A stretch of DNA of 64,000 nucleotides from NCBI RefSeq assembly GCF_001704415.2, contig NC_030811.1, positions 77,828,069-77,892,068 on the forward strand, in the 5' to 3' direction. This document shows, piece after piece, positions 1-11,265 of this stretch. This stretch comes from Capra hircus. Taxonomy: Eukaryota; Chordata; Mammalia; Artiodactyla; Bovidae. Position 1 is the first letter of the stretch; the number at the start of each line of letters is the position of its first letter. The position numbers were made by a program, and so were the translations under genes. The notes beneath the pieces were generated by a model that saw only the letters and a program-made list of their open reading frames with translations, was not told where the DNA came from and did no database searches.

Positions 1-700
1 ATTCCAGGATGCGTTGGGGAGAGTGATTTCAAAGGTAGGTATGAACAGACAGTGAACAATCTTGGATGTTCTGCCCAAGTATTGCTGCTTTAACTGAGAT
101 GCAAATTATTTGTTTTGCAAAGATTGTTTTGACAGCAGTGCTAGGGGTAGATTATAGTAGCGTTTCCAAAACTTTATAATGGTAAGAATTACCTGCCAGT
201 GATAGTAAATACATAGATTTCTGGATTCTACTCTCAATTTAGAGAAGGCCAGGACTCTCTATTTTTAACAAATGTCCCAGGAGATAAGACATATAAGGGT
301 AGTTACACAGAGAGTTAATACACTCAGGATTATTACTAATCCAAAAGAAAGATTTTCACACTTAAATAAGATAGTTTGTACATAAAGGATGAGAACAGTA
401 TCAGAATCAAATATGAGGAGTGCATTTATTTTGTACTTTGAAATATAACATTATATTCAATAGACTATGCAATACCATTCCTATTTTATCTTCTGTTAAA
501 TCCTTTGTCCTGTCAGCTGAATTTATTTATCATTTCTCCTGACATCAGGAATTTTCTCACATCTACAGCTTTGATTCCACTTCCTAGAGTGAACTCTCTT
601 TCCTTCGTCCATCTCCACTTTATCTCTCCTTCAAGTACTCACTGCTAACAACATGCATAAGAATCCACCCCTTCTGTAGTATGGTTAACACTTAAGGTCT
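1..700. other. Non-coding AT-rich sequence, nothing recognised
   Basis: No long open frame, RNA gene or recognisable young repeat is visible. The sequence has the A+T bias and scattered short homopolymers usual for mammalian intergenic or intronic DNA. Confidence 0.6.
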
Positions 701-714
701 TATAAACAGCAACA

Positions 715-911
715 CCAGGAATAATCATACTAATACACAACTTTCAGGTTAGTTCCATGGGATTTAGCTTTTAAAGTTCTCACAATAACTCCATAAGGTG
801 CTATTATCATCACTTAATCATTAACAAAAGTGGTCTGGAGACTTAAATAATTCATCAAAGACCACAAAACTAACAAATGACAGTTTCTAGATTAGGATCC
901 AAATCAGTCTG
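715..911 (-). mobile_element. MIR SINE remnant
   Basis: The stretch reads like the reverse complement of MIR: a 'ctcacaataactccataaggt' type block (about 780-800), an eroded 'gaaactgag' region, then a 'gaccacaaaactaacaaatgacag' block that corresponds to the usual 'ggtcacacagctagtaagtggcag'. MIR is an ancient tRNA-derived mammalian SINE mobilised by L2. The copy is heavily mutated, as expected for its age. A young BovA2 is inserted at its right edge. Confidence 0.75.
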
Positions 912-1191
912 CGGAGACGGCCATGGCTCCCTACTCAAGCACTCTTGCCTGGATAATCCCATGGACAGAGGAGCCTGGTAGGCTGCAGTCCATGGGGTTG
1001 CTAAGAGTCGGACAGGACTGAGCGACTTCACTTTCAGTTTCACTTCATGCCTTGGAGAAGGAAATGGCAACCCACTCCAGTGTTCTTGCCTGGAGAGCCC
1101 CAGGGATGGAGGAGCCTGGCGGGCTGCCATCTATGGGGTCGCACAGAGTTGGACATGACTGAAGCGACTTAGCAGCAGCAGCAGCAGTCTG
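905..1191 (+). mobile_element. BovA2 SINE with target-site duplication
   Basis: Two BovA units in tandem (about 912-1045 and 1050-1184), each with the 'ccactccagt..cttgcctgga' core. They are joined by the usual 'cactttcagtttcacttcatg' linker and end in an AGC repeat. BovA2 is a ruminant SINE made of two copies of BovB 3'-end sequence and depends on BovB enzymes. The direct repeat cagtctg flanks it at 905-911 and 1185-1191. It sits in the MIR on its left. Confidence 0.93.
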
Positions 1192-1299
1192 TGTTACATG
1201 ATTAATATCATATTGTATTTTATTCCCTGAGCATCTGGAACTCAAAAGATGGCAGTTGGTTATATCTTAGATAGCATTACTATTTTGGCTTCTGCTCTT

Positions 1300-1540
1300 T
1301 TGTATATTGGCTGGAGGAGTTGGACTTGCTCTGGATTTAAAGCCTTTCTCTGCCACTCTAAGCTGTGTAACCAAAGGCAAGCCATTTAGCCTCTCTGCGC
1401 TTCCTCTTCCTGACTTATCTCATAGTTTCATCTTACAGCTTAAGTGAGAATCCCTCTTAAGTATTTAAGATAATGCCTGAAACTAAAACTCAGTAAATGT
1501 TAATTATCATTTTTATTATCATTATTGTTGTTATTAGCAA
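1300..1540 (+). mobile_element. MIR SINE
   Basis: Near full-length MIR core in forward orientation: 'tctctgccactctaagctgtgtaacc', 'ggcaagccatttagcctctctg', 'taagataatgcctgaaa' and the terminal 'cagtaaatgttaattatcat' with a TTA-rich tail. It shows the high divergence typical of the family. Confidence 0.85.
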
Positions 1541-2589
1541 ATGAGAAGCAAATTTTCTATGTATCCCCATATGAGTTCTCCCTCTTATCCAGAGATTTTA
1601 GGGATGAAAAAGCACCACTGACTCTGTGCATTATTAAATGTAGTTTAAGTAGCTTTCATCCTAGTATACAGAACTACAGTCTATTTGATAAAATTAGAAA
1701 GCTGCACCAACTAGTACTTAACTAATCATGACCTACACATATGGCTTTATTATTAGATCTGAAAAGTACAATCTCTTGAGACATTTGTGATGGCTTCCTA
1801 GCAGGTAGAGAATAGAAATTACACAACTTTTTACAAGCAGCACTTTTATTTTAGCAATAAGCTAAATACTGTTTTTTCTTAAAACCCAATTATGCCTGCT
1901 CTGTGTAAAAATTCTTTTTTCTAAATAAATATTTCCTATATCTACATGGAATATTTCCTTACGTTAGAGATATGTTTATTAGGAAACTAAATTTCTTTTA
2001 AGTGTGCAATGTACTTGTCAGTTAAGTGCATGTTTAATGTAGATATGGTATTATGCTTCAAAATCAAATAAATAGATCTCTGACAGTGGTGAAAATTCTA
2101 CACAAGAATTATGATTATCTCATTTGCAAACTATAGGCAAACATAACATCAAGAAGATTTTCATTGGAAAAGATCCTACTTTTTAAGGTTTGTGTGAGTG
2201 TGGACTAAATGATTGATGCATTACCCTGTTGTTTATTGGGTGTGCATGCAGACTGCTTTGGGTTGGCAGGTATAGTTAACATTTGCAGAGCAAACTCTGG
2301 GAACTTTTTCTCCTTGCTTCATAGGCTGCATGGTAATTTTCATCAAAAACAACTTATCTCTTTTTGACTGTTTACACCAAATTAATGCATTTTCAGTCGC
2401 TGTAAAAGTATCCTATTCTACTTGAAGACAGTTATATGTATGTGCATGCATGCATAATTATCACAGGCAATGGTTAAAGTTTCATTATCCCAATCTGAGA
2501 GAAGAAAGGCAAGAAGCAGAAAATTTCTTCTTTGCGTTTTTCTTTAGCCCTCACCATCCAGCCAAAGCAGGTGCTTTAAGAATGGCCTT
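1541..2589. other. Non-coding sequence, nothing recognised
   Basis: AT-rich sequence without a recognisable element. The 66-codon open frame at 1525-1725 has no recognisable motif and partly overlaps the MIR tail, so I treat it as chance. Confidence 0.55.
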
Positions 2590-2780
2590 TAAATATAGAG
2601 AATGGTAATAAAGACACAGGACTTTAGAGACCCTGATTTCACTATTTCCCAGCTGTGTGGTACTAGATAAGTTACTCATTTGTAGAACAGAATTCTATCT
2701 GTTGCATAGAATTCTCAAGCATCTAATGAAATAATGCAATAAAGTGCTAAGCATAATACCTAGCACACTGTTTTCATTAC
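2590..2780 (+). mobile_element. MIR SINE
   Basis: Forward MIR: 'ttcccagctgtgtggtactagataagttactcatt' resembles the conserved 'ctgtgtgaccttgggcaagttac' core. It is followed by 'tgaaataatgcaataaagtgctaagcataatacctagcaca', which is the MIR 3' portion. Confidence 0.8.
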
Positions 2781-2881
2781 CATTTTCATCACCAACATCA
2801 TCAACACCGTCACATCATAAACACTACCATCACTGCCATCACCATCACAATCATCATCTTCCTACTCATCACCATCTCCGA
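2768..2881 (+). repeat. Imperfect (ATC/CATCAC)n tract
   Basis: Imperfect repeats of ATC, CATCAC and similar units run from the end of the MIR to about 2880 (for example 'catcactgccatcaccatcac'). It probably grew from the MIR's own 3' simple-repeat tail. Confidence 0.75.
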
Positions 2882-2945
2882 TATTTACCATGTACCAGGC
2901 TCTAAATAATTACACAATAAACAACAGCTTCCTTTATTATTGTTA
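2882..2945 (-). mobile_element. Short MIR fragment
   Basis: 'atttaccatgtaccaggctctaaataatt' resembles the reverse complement of the MIR 3' end ('tttactatgtgccaggcactgttctaag'). It lies in opposite orientation to the MIR just to the left, so it is a separate copy. Confidence 0.55.
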
Positions 2946-3217
2946 AAGTATTTTTTATTGGTTTTCAGCTCATGACATTATATATTCTGAGCCTATTTCC
3001 CTGATGTAAAACATACCATCGTGTTGCAATAGGTCTCAATCAAAACAGAAGCTTACACTTAAATGCCTCTCAGTATATGAAGTAAAAAAAGAACATAACA
3101 TGCTTTTCCCTTCACTAATCTTTCCTCTCCATGAGCCATTCTCAGGACCAGATCAAGCACATAGATGGCCCTCCTTAGATGATTTCTAAGTCCTTTAAGG
3201 GTAATTTATCACACATT

Positions 3218-3521
3218 AGCAATGCATGTCGGAGAAGGCAATGGCAACCCACTCCAGTACTCTTGCCTGGAAAGTCTCATGGACGGAGGAGCCTGGTGGG
3301 CTGCAGTCCACGGAGTTGCGAAGAGCCGGACATGACTGAGAGACTTCCCTTTCACTTTTCACTTTCATGCACTGGAGAAGGAAATGGCAACCCACTCCAG
3401 TGTTCTTGCCTGGAGAATCCCAGGGATGGGGGACCCTGGTGGGCAGCCGTCTATGGGGTCGCACAGAGTCGGACACGACTGAAGCGACTTAGCAGCGGCA
3501 GCAGCAGCAGCAGCAATGCAT
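3218..3521 (+). mobile_element. BovA2 SINE with 10-bp target-site duplication
   Basis: A full BovA2 dimer: unit one starts at 3229 with 'cggagaaggcaatgg', the linker 'cactttcatgcactggagaagg' joins unit two near 3365, and the end is an imperfect GCA repeat. The direct repeat agcaatgcat is seen at 3218-3227 and 3512-3521, a clear sign of retroposition. Open frames across this element on both strands are a by-product of its low stop-codon density, not genes. Confidence 0.95.
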
Positions 3522-4255
3522 ATAAAAATATGTTTCATATTACTGAGGAGACCAAAGCACAAGCAGAAGTGAAGTGCTTTCTGTACCAAGGAGGCATAAA
3601 TAAATTCCATTGTTGACAGCTGTCCTTTATGAATCTCATTTCTGATCTCATAATGAGTCATCCCACTGGTGACTTCTGAAAACCAGGCTGCATTGTGATC
3701 TTTTATTTTCTTCAGAAGCTCATGGTTTTCCAAAACCTTTCATCTACTTTACCATGTGAACTCTTCCAGATGGGCTTGAATGGGGGTGTATATGGTTTAT
3801 CTGCTCTATGAGACCAACTTTGCCTGGATTGAGCCTGGACAATACTGTAAAGTAGGTGCAATTTGTCATCAGTGCCTTCCAACTTTCCTTCATCTGACCT
3901 TTAAAGCACTCAGTGGCATTTTCTCTATTGCTTTCAGAGTATTTTCTGGTTTTGATTTTTATCTCATAGCAAAGCCAAAATTCAGGAGAATACGCTGTGT
4001 ACATTTGTACGTGTTACTTGAAGTAAAGATACTTGTGGTCTTAGTGACTTGGATGGTTTGCATAATCTCTTAAAATAAAGACATTCCTTGGAAATAGAAA
4101 CTAATTCCCACAGATTCTAAACCATGTTTATTTAATTAGATAGAACTCAACAGGGTATATTTCTTACAGAGCCCAGTTTCAAATCATGAAAAATGAATAT
4201 AGTGGGAGCATATAGTTGAATGAATATAGTTGGGGCATGTGACTTTGCAAATTAA
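3522..4255. other. Unassigned sequence, possible decayed coding remnant on the minus strand
   Basis: No known repeat is recognised. On the minus strand a frame of about 60 codons (3540-3733) has a protein-like composition. A second minus frame (3744-4004, 86 codons) lies upstream of it, and a stop separates the two. I could not identify a family, so this may equally be chance. Confidence 0.3.
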
Positions 4256-4450
4256 TTTTGGATAAAAGGGCATTGGATAGGCACCTTGGTTTTGAATTAT
4301 AATGCCACCTTGAACTGATTATGTGACTTTGGGCAAGATAGCTTAATATCCCTAAGTATTGTTTTTTTCATTCTGTAAAATAGGGAATACAATATCATGG
4401 AATTGCTAGCATAGCATCTGGAATATAACAGACTCTCAGGAAATAGGATT
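4256..4450 (+). mobile_element. MIR SINE
   Basis: Forward MIR with 'ctgattatgtgactttgggcaagatagcttaatatcc', 'ttctgtaaaatagggaa' and 'gctagcatagcatctggaatata', matching the core and 3' part of the consensus. Confidence 0.82.
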
Positions 4451-5055
4451 TTCCTTTTTTCTGCTCCTAAGGAGTCAGTTACCTACTAAATAGCTCCTTT
4501 TTTCCATGGGTCATCTTCCATGGGTCACCTGATCTGCTCACATCTCTTCTGTTCACCTGACATTTGCCTTTAGTGTCTTTCAGCATACATGGTTTCGCTG
4601 TTCAAGTAAAACGTGCTTTCTCAGAGGGTCTAAATTATAGTCAAGTAATCTACTTTCCCCAAGGCATCAGAACAACAATAAAACCAAAATGAAATTAAAC
4701 TGAATTGAAAAAATATGGAGAAAAGTAAAGAAAGAAGAGAAGGATAGAAGAGAGGAAACTGAGAGAAGAAATAGTTACAGGACCTACCCAGAGGCCAAGA
4801 GATGGTACCATAGGAGAGCAGAGAATTCGAGTGAACTCTATCAGGGTTCAGGAGACCTGACCTTAGGTAACTTGCTTAATGTCAATGATTTTCTCTATGA
4901 AAAGACCTCTCTATCAGGTCTTTTCCCAAGACCTCATTCAATTCATAGATTTTTAGTTTCAGGCCGTTAAGAAGTAAAACATATCTTGAAGACCCTCCAA
5001 CAGTGACACTAAGTGGGGTTGGCTCCCACTGACTCAGCCTGACTCTGTTGTCAGA
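4451..5055. other. Non-coding sequence with purine-rich tract
   Basis: Nothing recognisable apart from an A/G-rich stretch at about 4712-4772. There is no coding signal. Confidence 0.5.
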
Positions 5056-5230
5056 CATGGCTGCACGTTTTAGCTATCTCAGCTCACTTACTCTCTGTGG
5101 TAGTATATTATCCCCATTTTAAAGAGGAAGAATTTTTGGCTCAATGAGTTTACGTGACTTTCTCAAGGTCAAAGAGGCAAAAAGATAGACCAGAGATTAA
5201 CAACATCTTTCAATACAAAGCCAGAGTTAC
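5056..5230 (-). mobile_element. MIR SINE
   Basis: Reverse-complement MIR: 'tattatccccattttaaagaggaagaa' is the conserved 'attatccccattttacagatgaggaa' block. It is followed by 'gtgactttctcaaggtcaaagaggcaa'. Confidence 0.82.
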
Positions 5231-5848
5231 TTCTTTATGTACTGTGGGTACATGTTGCCACCCAAGGGACAGAAACTGGGAAAAAAATCTATATAGGGAT
5301 TAAACCTTCATTGAATGACTCTGCAATGATATTTTAGATAAATGGGAAGAATCCTGAAATGGTCATGGAAATTTGAGGAAAGCATGCCTGGTTATGGCAG
5401 TGATATGCTGTTTAATGTTTAACAATTGGCTCTACAAAAACCTCAAAACAAACTAATTTGTAGCATTTGCCAATTTTTGTGGAGTAAATAGGCCACCATA
5501 GCCAATTTCAAGCTATCAACTTTAAGTCCCTGAGCTGGAGTTGAGAAGAAATGTACACAAATGGCTCTTTCAGGCCAATGTGTCTGTCTCCAACATATCA
5601 CTCTATGTGCATGTGTGTGCATATGTGTGTATGAACTTGAATTTATATGCTGGTTTAATCTAAAAACATAACAAAATGAGAGGGTGAAATATCTATGCAA
5701 ATGCTTTTCAAGTAAGTATGAGCACCATAGGTTTCAATTATGTGCTAATTTTCTCTTTTGGACAACTATGCAGATCACTAGTCTACCTCCTTAAATATCA
5801 AATATAACTGTCAATAATATCAGCAAATGAAGGAAAATAAAACCCTAG
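5231..5848. other. Non-coding sequence with short TG-rich tract
   Basis: Unique-looking DNA. A purine/pyrimidine-alternating TG-rich run lies at about 5605-5632. The minus-strand 85-codon frame over it (5443-5700) contains His/Thr repeats that simply translate this tract. Confidence 0.5.
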
Positions 5849-6043
5849 CTCCCAATCTTTTAAAATATTTATTTCTTTGGCTGTGCCAGGTCTTAGTTTT
5901 GGTACCCAGGATCTTTAGTTGGGGCATGCGACTGTTAGTTGCAGCATCTGGTGTCTAGTTCCCTGACTATGGATCGAACCCAGATCTCCTGCATTGGGAT
6001 CTTAGCCACTGGACCACCAGGAACTCCCGAAACTCCCAGTCTT
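5849..6043 (-). mobile_element. CHR-2-type tRNA-derived SINE
   Basis: The reverse complement begins with the tRNA-like head: at the right end (about 6005-6030) 'gccactggaccaccaggaactcc' is the antisense of 'gg..tcctggtggtccagtgg'. Its internal B-box lies within 'gatcgaacccagat'. The body shows the family's internal 'gttagttgcagcatctgg' repeats. An 11-bp near-identical direct repeat (ctcccaatctt / ctcccagtctt) at 5849-5859 and 6033-6043 looks like the target-site duplication. CHR SINEs are shared by cetaceans, hippos and ruminants. Confidence 0.85.
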
Positions 6044-7700
6044 GACCATCTTATTTCTTTCCATATGGTGGTGATTCTTGCATCCGTTTTGAATGGATAC
6101 TTCAAAAGATGCTTTGTGAGAAGTGTGATGTTTCCTCCAGTTAGCCAGCAGGTGACAATAGCAGTATTTGTAAGTACTGTCTCAGCGAAGGGCCATGAGG
6201 GAAACCTGATCAGAAAGGAAGAACAAAACCGTCCCGTGGCCCTGTATGCCTTATTCCTCACCTTAGAGTGCCATAACTGCTTGAATTTCTCTGAGATAAA
6301 GGCAATGTGCCTGAAAACTTGTAGGAAAGTCACAGGCATAGTCTACACAGCTCCACAAGTAAGCAGAGGAGTTGTTTTGTGTAGAACGCCTCACAAATGT
6401 TATCTGGATAGAATATTTGAGGAATGACTTCTGATTGCTGAGACAACTTACTACATCTTATTCCTTTCTTAAAATCACGAGAGACGGAAGAGAGAATATA
6501 GCAGAGGGTTAAATGTGGAGAATATTCTTATATAAGAAAGTTTGCACAAATCCTTGAAGTATTGATTATATAAATGTGCAGAAATTTCTCCCCACCTATT
6601 AAATAAAAGAAGAATAAGAAGGATGCTGAACACATCACTTCTACTTAGAGGAAAATGAGTTCCAAATTGAGGAACAACTCCCTTTTTTAAAATTATGATA
6701 AAGGGGAGGAAAGAATCCTAAAATTTTAATTGTTATCTTCAGAACAACATACTTATATCTGAGGATAGACAAAACAGTAAATAAAAATGCTATAAAAAGT
6801 TGAAATAAGAAATAATCTTTTAAAAAAACATTAAGAAATAAGAAGCAATAGAAGAAACAATGCTTTAGGACCATATGAAAGCAAAGGATATTAACAATGG
6901 GAAGAATATTCTATTAGCTTGATAGGCACCAGGACAGACAGCTGAAAGGAACTGTTTCAGAGACTGCAGAATTTTTGGCTTGATCTTTAAGAACAAAATG
7001 TAAATATCATTCTTCAGTCATTGCTTTTCTTTTTAATAAAGAATTAAGTTAGAGTAACACCTTGAACTTTCTTCCTAAGTGAGTTTTTAAAACTTTCACA
7101 TTGTTCTAAGTTTTAGAAAACTTCATAAATAATGAAAGCAACAGAAAAAAAAAGCATGATTCAGATTTTTCAAAAATTTATAAGGTCTTTAAATTTTAGA
7201 TTGTCAACTTAAGAAATAGAATTCAAATGTAATGAAGTTAAAAATAGCACAAATTGAGTCAAAGCTAAAGTTCATCAAATGTAGGAAGAGTATTAGCCGT
7301 CGGGTGAGCATTTCCAATAGGACAGCTAGGGTAGGAGGAGTGAAGAACAGTCATCATAAATTCCTTAGGAAGAACAATTAGGTCTTAGTAAACAACTGGC
7401 TGTCTGGTCTTGCACAAGGATACTTGGAAGGTGATCAATTATAATGACTATACAAAAACTTAGATGCATACCTGAACGAAGATTGAAGTATCTTTTAATA
7501 ACAAAACAAAATTTAATGCTAAAATAAAATCTAAAGGATGTCCTAATGTGGCCATCAACAGGAAAATTTATGTTTTCCAGAATGATTCATGACATAAAGC
7601 CATGTTGGTTTTGTTTTTGAAGGATGTTGATTTGATGTGGAGATAGTTCGATGTGTTCCTCTGAAACTGTACGTGTGTTTGCAAGATGTGAAAGAGCATT
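6044..7700. other. Non-coding sequence, nothing recognised
   Basis: The left part (6044-6430) has frames open on both strands for about 130-160 codons, but they overlap the CHR SINE and show no recognisable motif. The rest is strongly AT-rich with poly(A) patches. No repeat family is recognised. Confidence 0.5.
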
Positions 7701-7711
7701 ATTATAACTGT

Positions 7712-7746
7712 CCCACGACTGAAGCGACTTAGCAGCAGCAGCAGCA
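7712..7746 (+). mobile_element. BovA2 3'-tail fragment
   Basis: Only the last about 35 bases of a BovA2 are present: 'cacgactgaagcgacttag' followed by AGC repeats. The 5' truncation is extreme. No convincing target-site duplication is seen. Confidence 0.8.
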
Positions 7747-8276
7747 TGATTTACAGGGCTATTTTGGAAACTACTTTTTAAATTGTTTTCCAGTGGTTTT
7801 GGAAGAAGGTTCCACTGTATATGAGCTTTGAAGCTTTGCCCCCTTGGATTTTCCCCATTGGAATTCAATAAAATGTAACTAAATTAAAATGGGTGAATCC
7901 ACAGTGTCAATTGCTGGCTCTCAGGTTAAAAATGTTTTGTTTCTCAGGCACCCACCTCGACAAGTGCTGAGTCCAGGACTCAGGCTTTTTAGAAAGGCTT
8001 TTAGAAAGGAGTGCTGTACCAACAAATACCCGTGTGCATTAATAAACAGTAAAATAACTACAGTAGTGAAATAGCATTTAATTTTAGGAACTGTAGAAAA
8101 ACTCAACATATTTCTATTCTAGCACACAGGATGTGGCCTACTTCTTTAAAATGTCAAGCATAGAGACACAGATTTTATTTAAAGAACACAGAGGCACTTT
8201 CCTTCTTTGATCGACTCAAGGATATAGTCTTTTCTCATCAGAGAAAAGATAAGTTTAATGCTGTTTTCTGAATGGT
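7747..8276. other. Non-coding sequence, nothing recognised
   Basis: There are short frames on both strands at 7889-8109 but no recognisable domain, splice pattern or repeat. Confidence 0.5.
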
Positions 8277-8438
8277 CATACTAATATTGGAGAAGGCAAT
8301 GGCACCCCACTCCAGTAATCTTGCCTGGAGAATCCCAGGGACAGGGGAGCCTGGTGGGCTGCCATCTATGGGGTCGCACACAGTCGGACACGACTGAAGC
8401 AACTTAGCAGCAGCAGCAGCAGCAGCAGCATACCAACA
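8277..8438 (+). mobile_element. BovA monomer SINE with AGC microsatellite tail
   Basis: A single BovA unit starts at 8289 ('ggagaaggcaatggcaccccactcc') and ends with about eight AGC repeats (to 8430). Imperfect direct repeats catactaata / cataccaaca (8277-8286, 8429-8438; 8 of 10 match) suggest a target-site duplication, so this is probably a 5'-truncated BovA2. The AGC tract is a candidate variable microsatellite. Confidence 0.88.
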
Positions 8439-9790
8439 TAATAGGGTTGTCATAGTGTATCAGGGAGCTCTCAAAGGCATTATCTCATTTCCTCATTATA
8501 AGCAAATATGATAAGACATATAAAACTCAGAAAGGCTAAGTATAAACCAAGATTTTCTTCTGTACTTTTTTTTTAACCATTAAATAATGCAATAGCTAAG
8601 AACTATTTTTTGCATCACTCTGCAGGTTCTAGCTAGGCATGCATGGTTTCTGGCTTAAGATGAACAGGCTTTTTCTTCATGCATATATGTACATTTTAAG
8701 GGGGAAATATTTACATAACTCTTTACTTACATTTGTATCTATATGTTTATTAACATAAAATGCACATAAAAATTAAAACTAACCAAGGAGATAATAAAGT
8801 TATCACCTTTGAGTTTTGTTACAACATATTTTTTGAAGTTATCATTAAACTTTAGAAAGTCAAACAAAGTGACATTAAAAATATTTTAAAATGAGATAAA
8901 AATCAACCAAGAGGAATGCTTTTATTTTTGTTCTGCTCCAAGTTAGTTTGTTTAAAAGTTGATTAGGTTTATGCAAGTCTGAATTTTCAAACAAAATAGA
9001 AAATGGGTACCTTTTTTTAGAAACCATTTCTATTGGTGGTAGAAGGCCAAAAGTTGTGTGAGTGTTCTATTTTAATTTCTGTAAATTTGGAACAGTCCTA
9101 AAAGGTTTTAACAAGAAGAAATCACAGATTAGTGTCTTTTTTTTTTCTTTTTAACTATTGAGTTGAAAAGCTCTTAACAAAAGTTTTACACAATGAATTG
9201 TCTATTTTGCCGTCAAGTCAAAATTATTGACTTTGATACCACTCACTTTTCCTCTCTGGGCAAGTATATAACATTTTTGTTTGTACTCTGTCATTTGTTT
9301 TCTTTTTTGGGATTTAAAACTATGTCATTTACTCACATAATTGCTCCTCTTGTGGTCATATCTTTATTCCTTGCTTTTGAGAAAGCCATGCTATTTATTT
9401 CTCCTCTTTCCTGTCCCATAGGTGAGTTACCTAGCTTATTTGAGCTACATGTCCATATCTATAAAGTGAAAAAGTAGACAAGATATTCTTTATGATTCAT
9501 TCTAATATTGAAACTTTATGCAGTTTAAGAGAAAATCTGAAAAGTCATACAATATGATGTGATATTAGAAGGCAAGGACAAGGAAAGTTTCTTTTTCATT
9601 ATTTGCAGAATGTGCCTAGACATAATTCACTGCCTGATATTTTATATCCCAGATACATTCACAATTGCGCATGTGAGAGAGAGAAATGGTGAAGCAGAGA
9701 AGTAGTGAGGCAGGTGGAGAGAGACAGAGAAGGGTCTGCTGGACATTTATGGATTCCATATGTATTAGAGGTGGTATTTAAGTGCTATTA
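8439..9790. other. Non-coding AT-rich sequence
   Basis: No repeat recognised. The 94-codon frame at 9193-9477 is hydrophobic (Phe/Leu/Ile-rich) as expected from T-rich DNA. A GA-rich tract lies at about 9676-9740. Confidence 0.5.
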
Positions 9791-9799
9791 CACCTGCAA

Positions 9800-10286
9800 A
9801 CACCCCACCAGCCTCTTCTCTCTCTGTTAAACGCAGCTCAATGCTTTCAGGTACCCTGGAAAAAAACAAAAAACAAAAAAACTTTGGTATCGCCCTTGCC
9901 TCCTCTCTGTCTTTCACTCCTCAGAGCAAATCTGTCAGCATATCTTGTCAGCCCTACCTTCAAAATAGAGTCAGAATCTAATCTTTTTTCACTACCCTCA
10001 CTACCAATAGGCTACTCTCGTGTCTAACCTAGATTATGGCAGTAGCTTAACTGGTCTTCTCATTTCTGGTCTCTTAGCCAGACCTCTGACCTTGTTAAAA
10101 CAGAAATCAGGTCCTTTTAGTGAGTTTTAACCTCAAAGATGTTCCATCTGATTCAGAGTAAAATCCAGTGTCATAATATGATTTATGAGGCCCTCGACAA
10201 CTTGCAGGCCACTCCCAACGCCTTCCCGCTCACTGTGCACTGAGTTCTGGCCACACTCACCTCTTTACAGCACTCTTAAAACAGCA
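9800..10286 (+). mobile_element. Ancient LINE 3' region, left part (L1M-type)
   Basis: It matches a mammal-wide LINE 3' region. Characteristic phrases in order are 'tcagcatatcttgtcagccctacc' (about 9935), 'ctagattatggcagtagcttaactggtcttc' (10029) and 'attcagagtaaaatccag' (10150). Its continuation lies past an inserted SINE at 10561. I favour an L1M-class 3' UTR, but L2-like LINEs share similar 3' wording, so the family name is tentative. Confidence 0.7.
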
Positions 10287-10570
10287 GGGACTTCATTGGT
10301 GGTCCAGTGGTTATGAATCTGCTTGGCAGTGCAGAGGACACACAGATTCAATCACTCCTCCAGGAAGATTCCACATGCCTCAGGGCCCAAGAACCACAAC
10401 TCCTGAGCCTGCGCCCTAGAGCCTGAGAGAATGAGAAGCACTTGCAGGGCAACTACAGAGTAGCTCCTTCCCTCTGCAACTAGAGAAAGCCTGTGCATAG
10501 TAATGAAGATCCAGCACAGCCAAAAATAAAAATTCAGAAAAAAACCCCCACAAAACCCCAAAACCAGCAG
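10278..10570 (+). mobile_element. CHR-type tRNA-derived SINE (long form)
   Basis: It begins 'gggacttcattggtggtccagtgg' at 10287, the sense form of the tRNA-like head. It continues with 'caagaaccacaactcctgagcctgcgccc' and ends in 'gatccagcacagccaaaaataaaa' with an A-rich tail. Near-perfect direct repeats aaaacagcag / aaaccagcag (10278-10287, 10561-10570) mark the insertion. It interrupts the older LINE 3' region, whose halves match the consensus on either side. Confidence 0.88.
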
Positions 10571-11010
10571 GCAGACTCTGACATGGGATTTTTGTGATTA
10601 ATGTCCCCTCTGCCTGGAAAGCTCTTCTCCTAGATAGCCACATGGCTAGCTTTCTCATTCTTTTCAGATCTTGATTCCAAATTTAACTTCTAAACTGAGA
10701 CCATTTTTGACCATCCTGCCTAAATTTCATCCCATCTCAACTTGCACCCTTACTTCTCCCCACTCCTCCCCCCATATATACTTCACACTTTCCTTTCTGC
10801 CTTTTATTTTTTTTTAGCACTTATCAGTATCTAACATATTGCTTACTATTATGTATTTTAATTATTTTTTTTTAAATTCTGTGACACCTCATTAGAATGT
10901 AAGCTTGGTAAGGCAGGGATTTGAGTCAGTTTTGCTCACTTCTCTATCTTTAGTACCAAGAACTGTGCCTGGCACATAATCCTCCACAAGTATTTGTTGA
11001 ATTGAATTGC
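10571..11010 (+). mobile_element. Ancient LINE 3' region, right part (L1M-type)
   Basis: It continues the element left of the CHR SINE: 'tgtcccctctgcctggaaagctcttc' (10600), 'tagcacttatcagtatctaacatattgct' (10816), 'attagaatgtaagctt' (10890), 'gaactgtgcctggcacataat' (10960) and terminal 'caagtatttgttgaattgaa' (10986). These are the hallmark 3'-end phrases of this class of ancient LINE. Confidence 0.78.
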
Positions 11011-11139
11011 CTTGGATAGAACAAAGAATGGAAACCGTGAATCATGCTCTAGATGGATAATTAGGAGTATGAAGGCCATTGCTTGGTAAAGAAAAATATG
11101 CATAAACTACTTGGGAGTAAGAACCCACTTTGGAGGTTC

Positions 11140-11265
11140 ATTCAATGGTCTCAAGTTACAAATGAGAAAACTGAGTCCAGAGCAGTTAAGGTCACAAGGA
11201 CAGTTAGTTGAAGAGCATAGGGCTAGAAGCCTGATCTTTAAACCCTCCTACTCCAGGACACTTCC
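11140..11265 (-). mobile_element. MIR SINE fragment
   Basis: 'ttacaaatgagaaaactgagtccagagcagttaag' followed by 'ggtcacaaggacagttagt' is the reverse-complement MIR core. Confidence 0.8.

Noticed and set aside
870..1245. Open frames on the minus strand over a SINE
   Set aside because: They translate the antisense of a BovA2 with clear target-site duplications; the same peptide wording recurs at every BovA copy.
3179..3616. 145-codon plus-strand frame
   Set aside because: Nearly all of it is BovA2 sequence (3228-3511); it is not a host gene.
5939..6427. 162-codon plus-strand frame
   Set aside because: Its first 90 bases lie in the CHR SINE and the rest shows no recognisable domain or splice signals; an overlapping minus frame is open too.
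9193..9477. Membrane-protein-like 94-codon frame
   Set aside because: Hydrophobicity follows from T-rich DNA; there is no family similarity, initiation context or exon structure.
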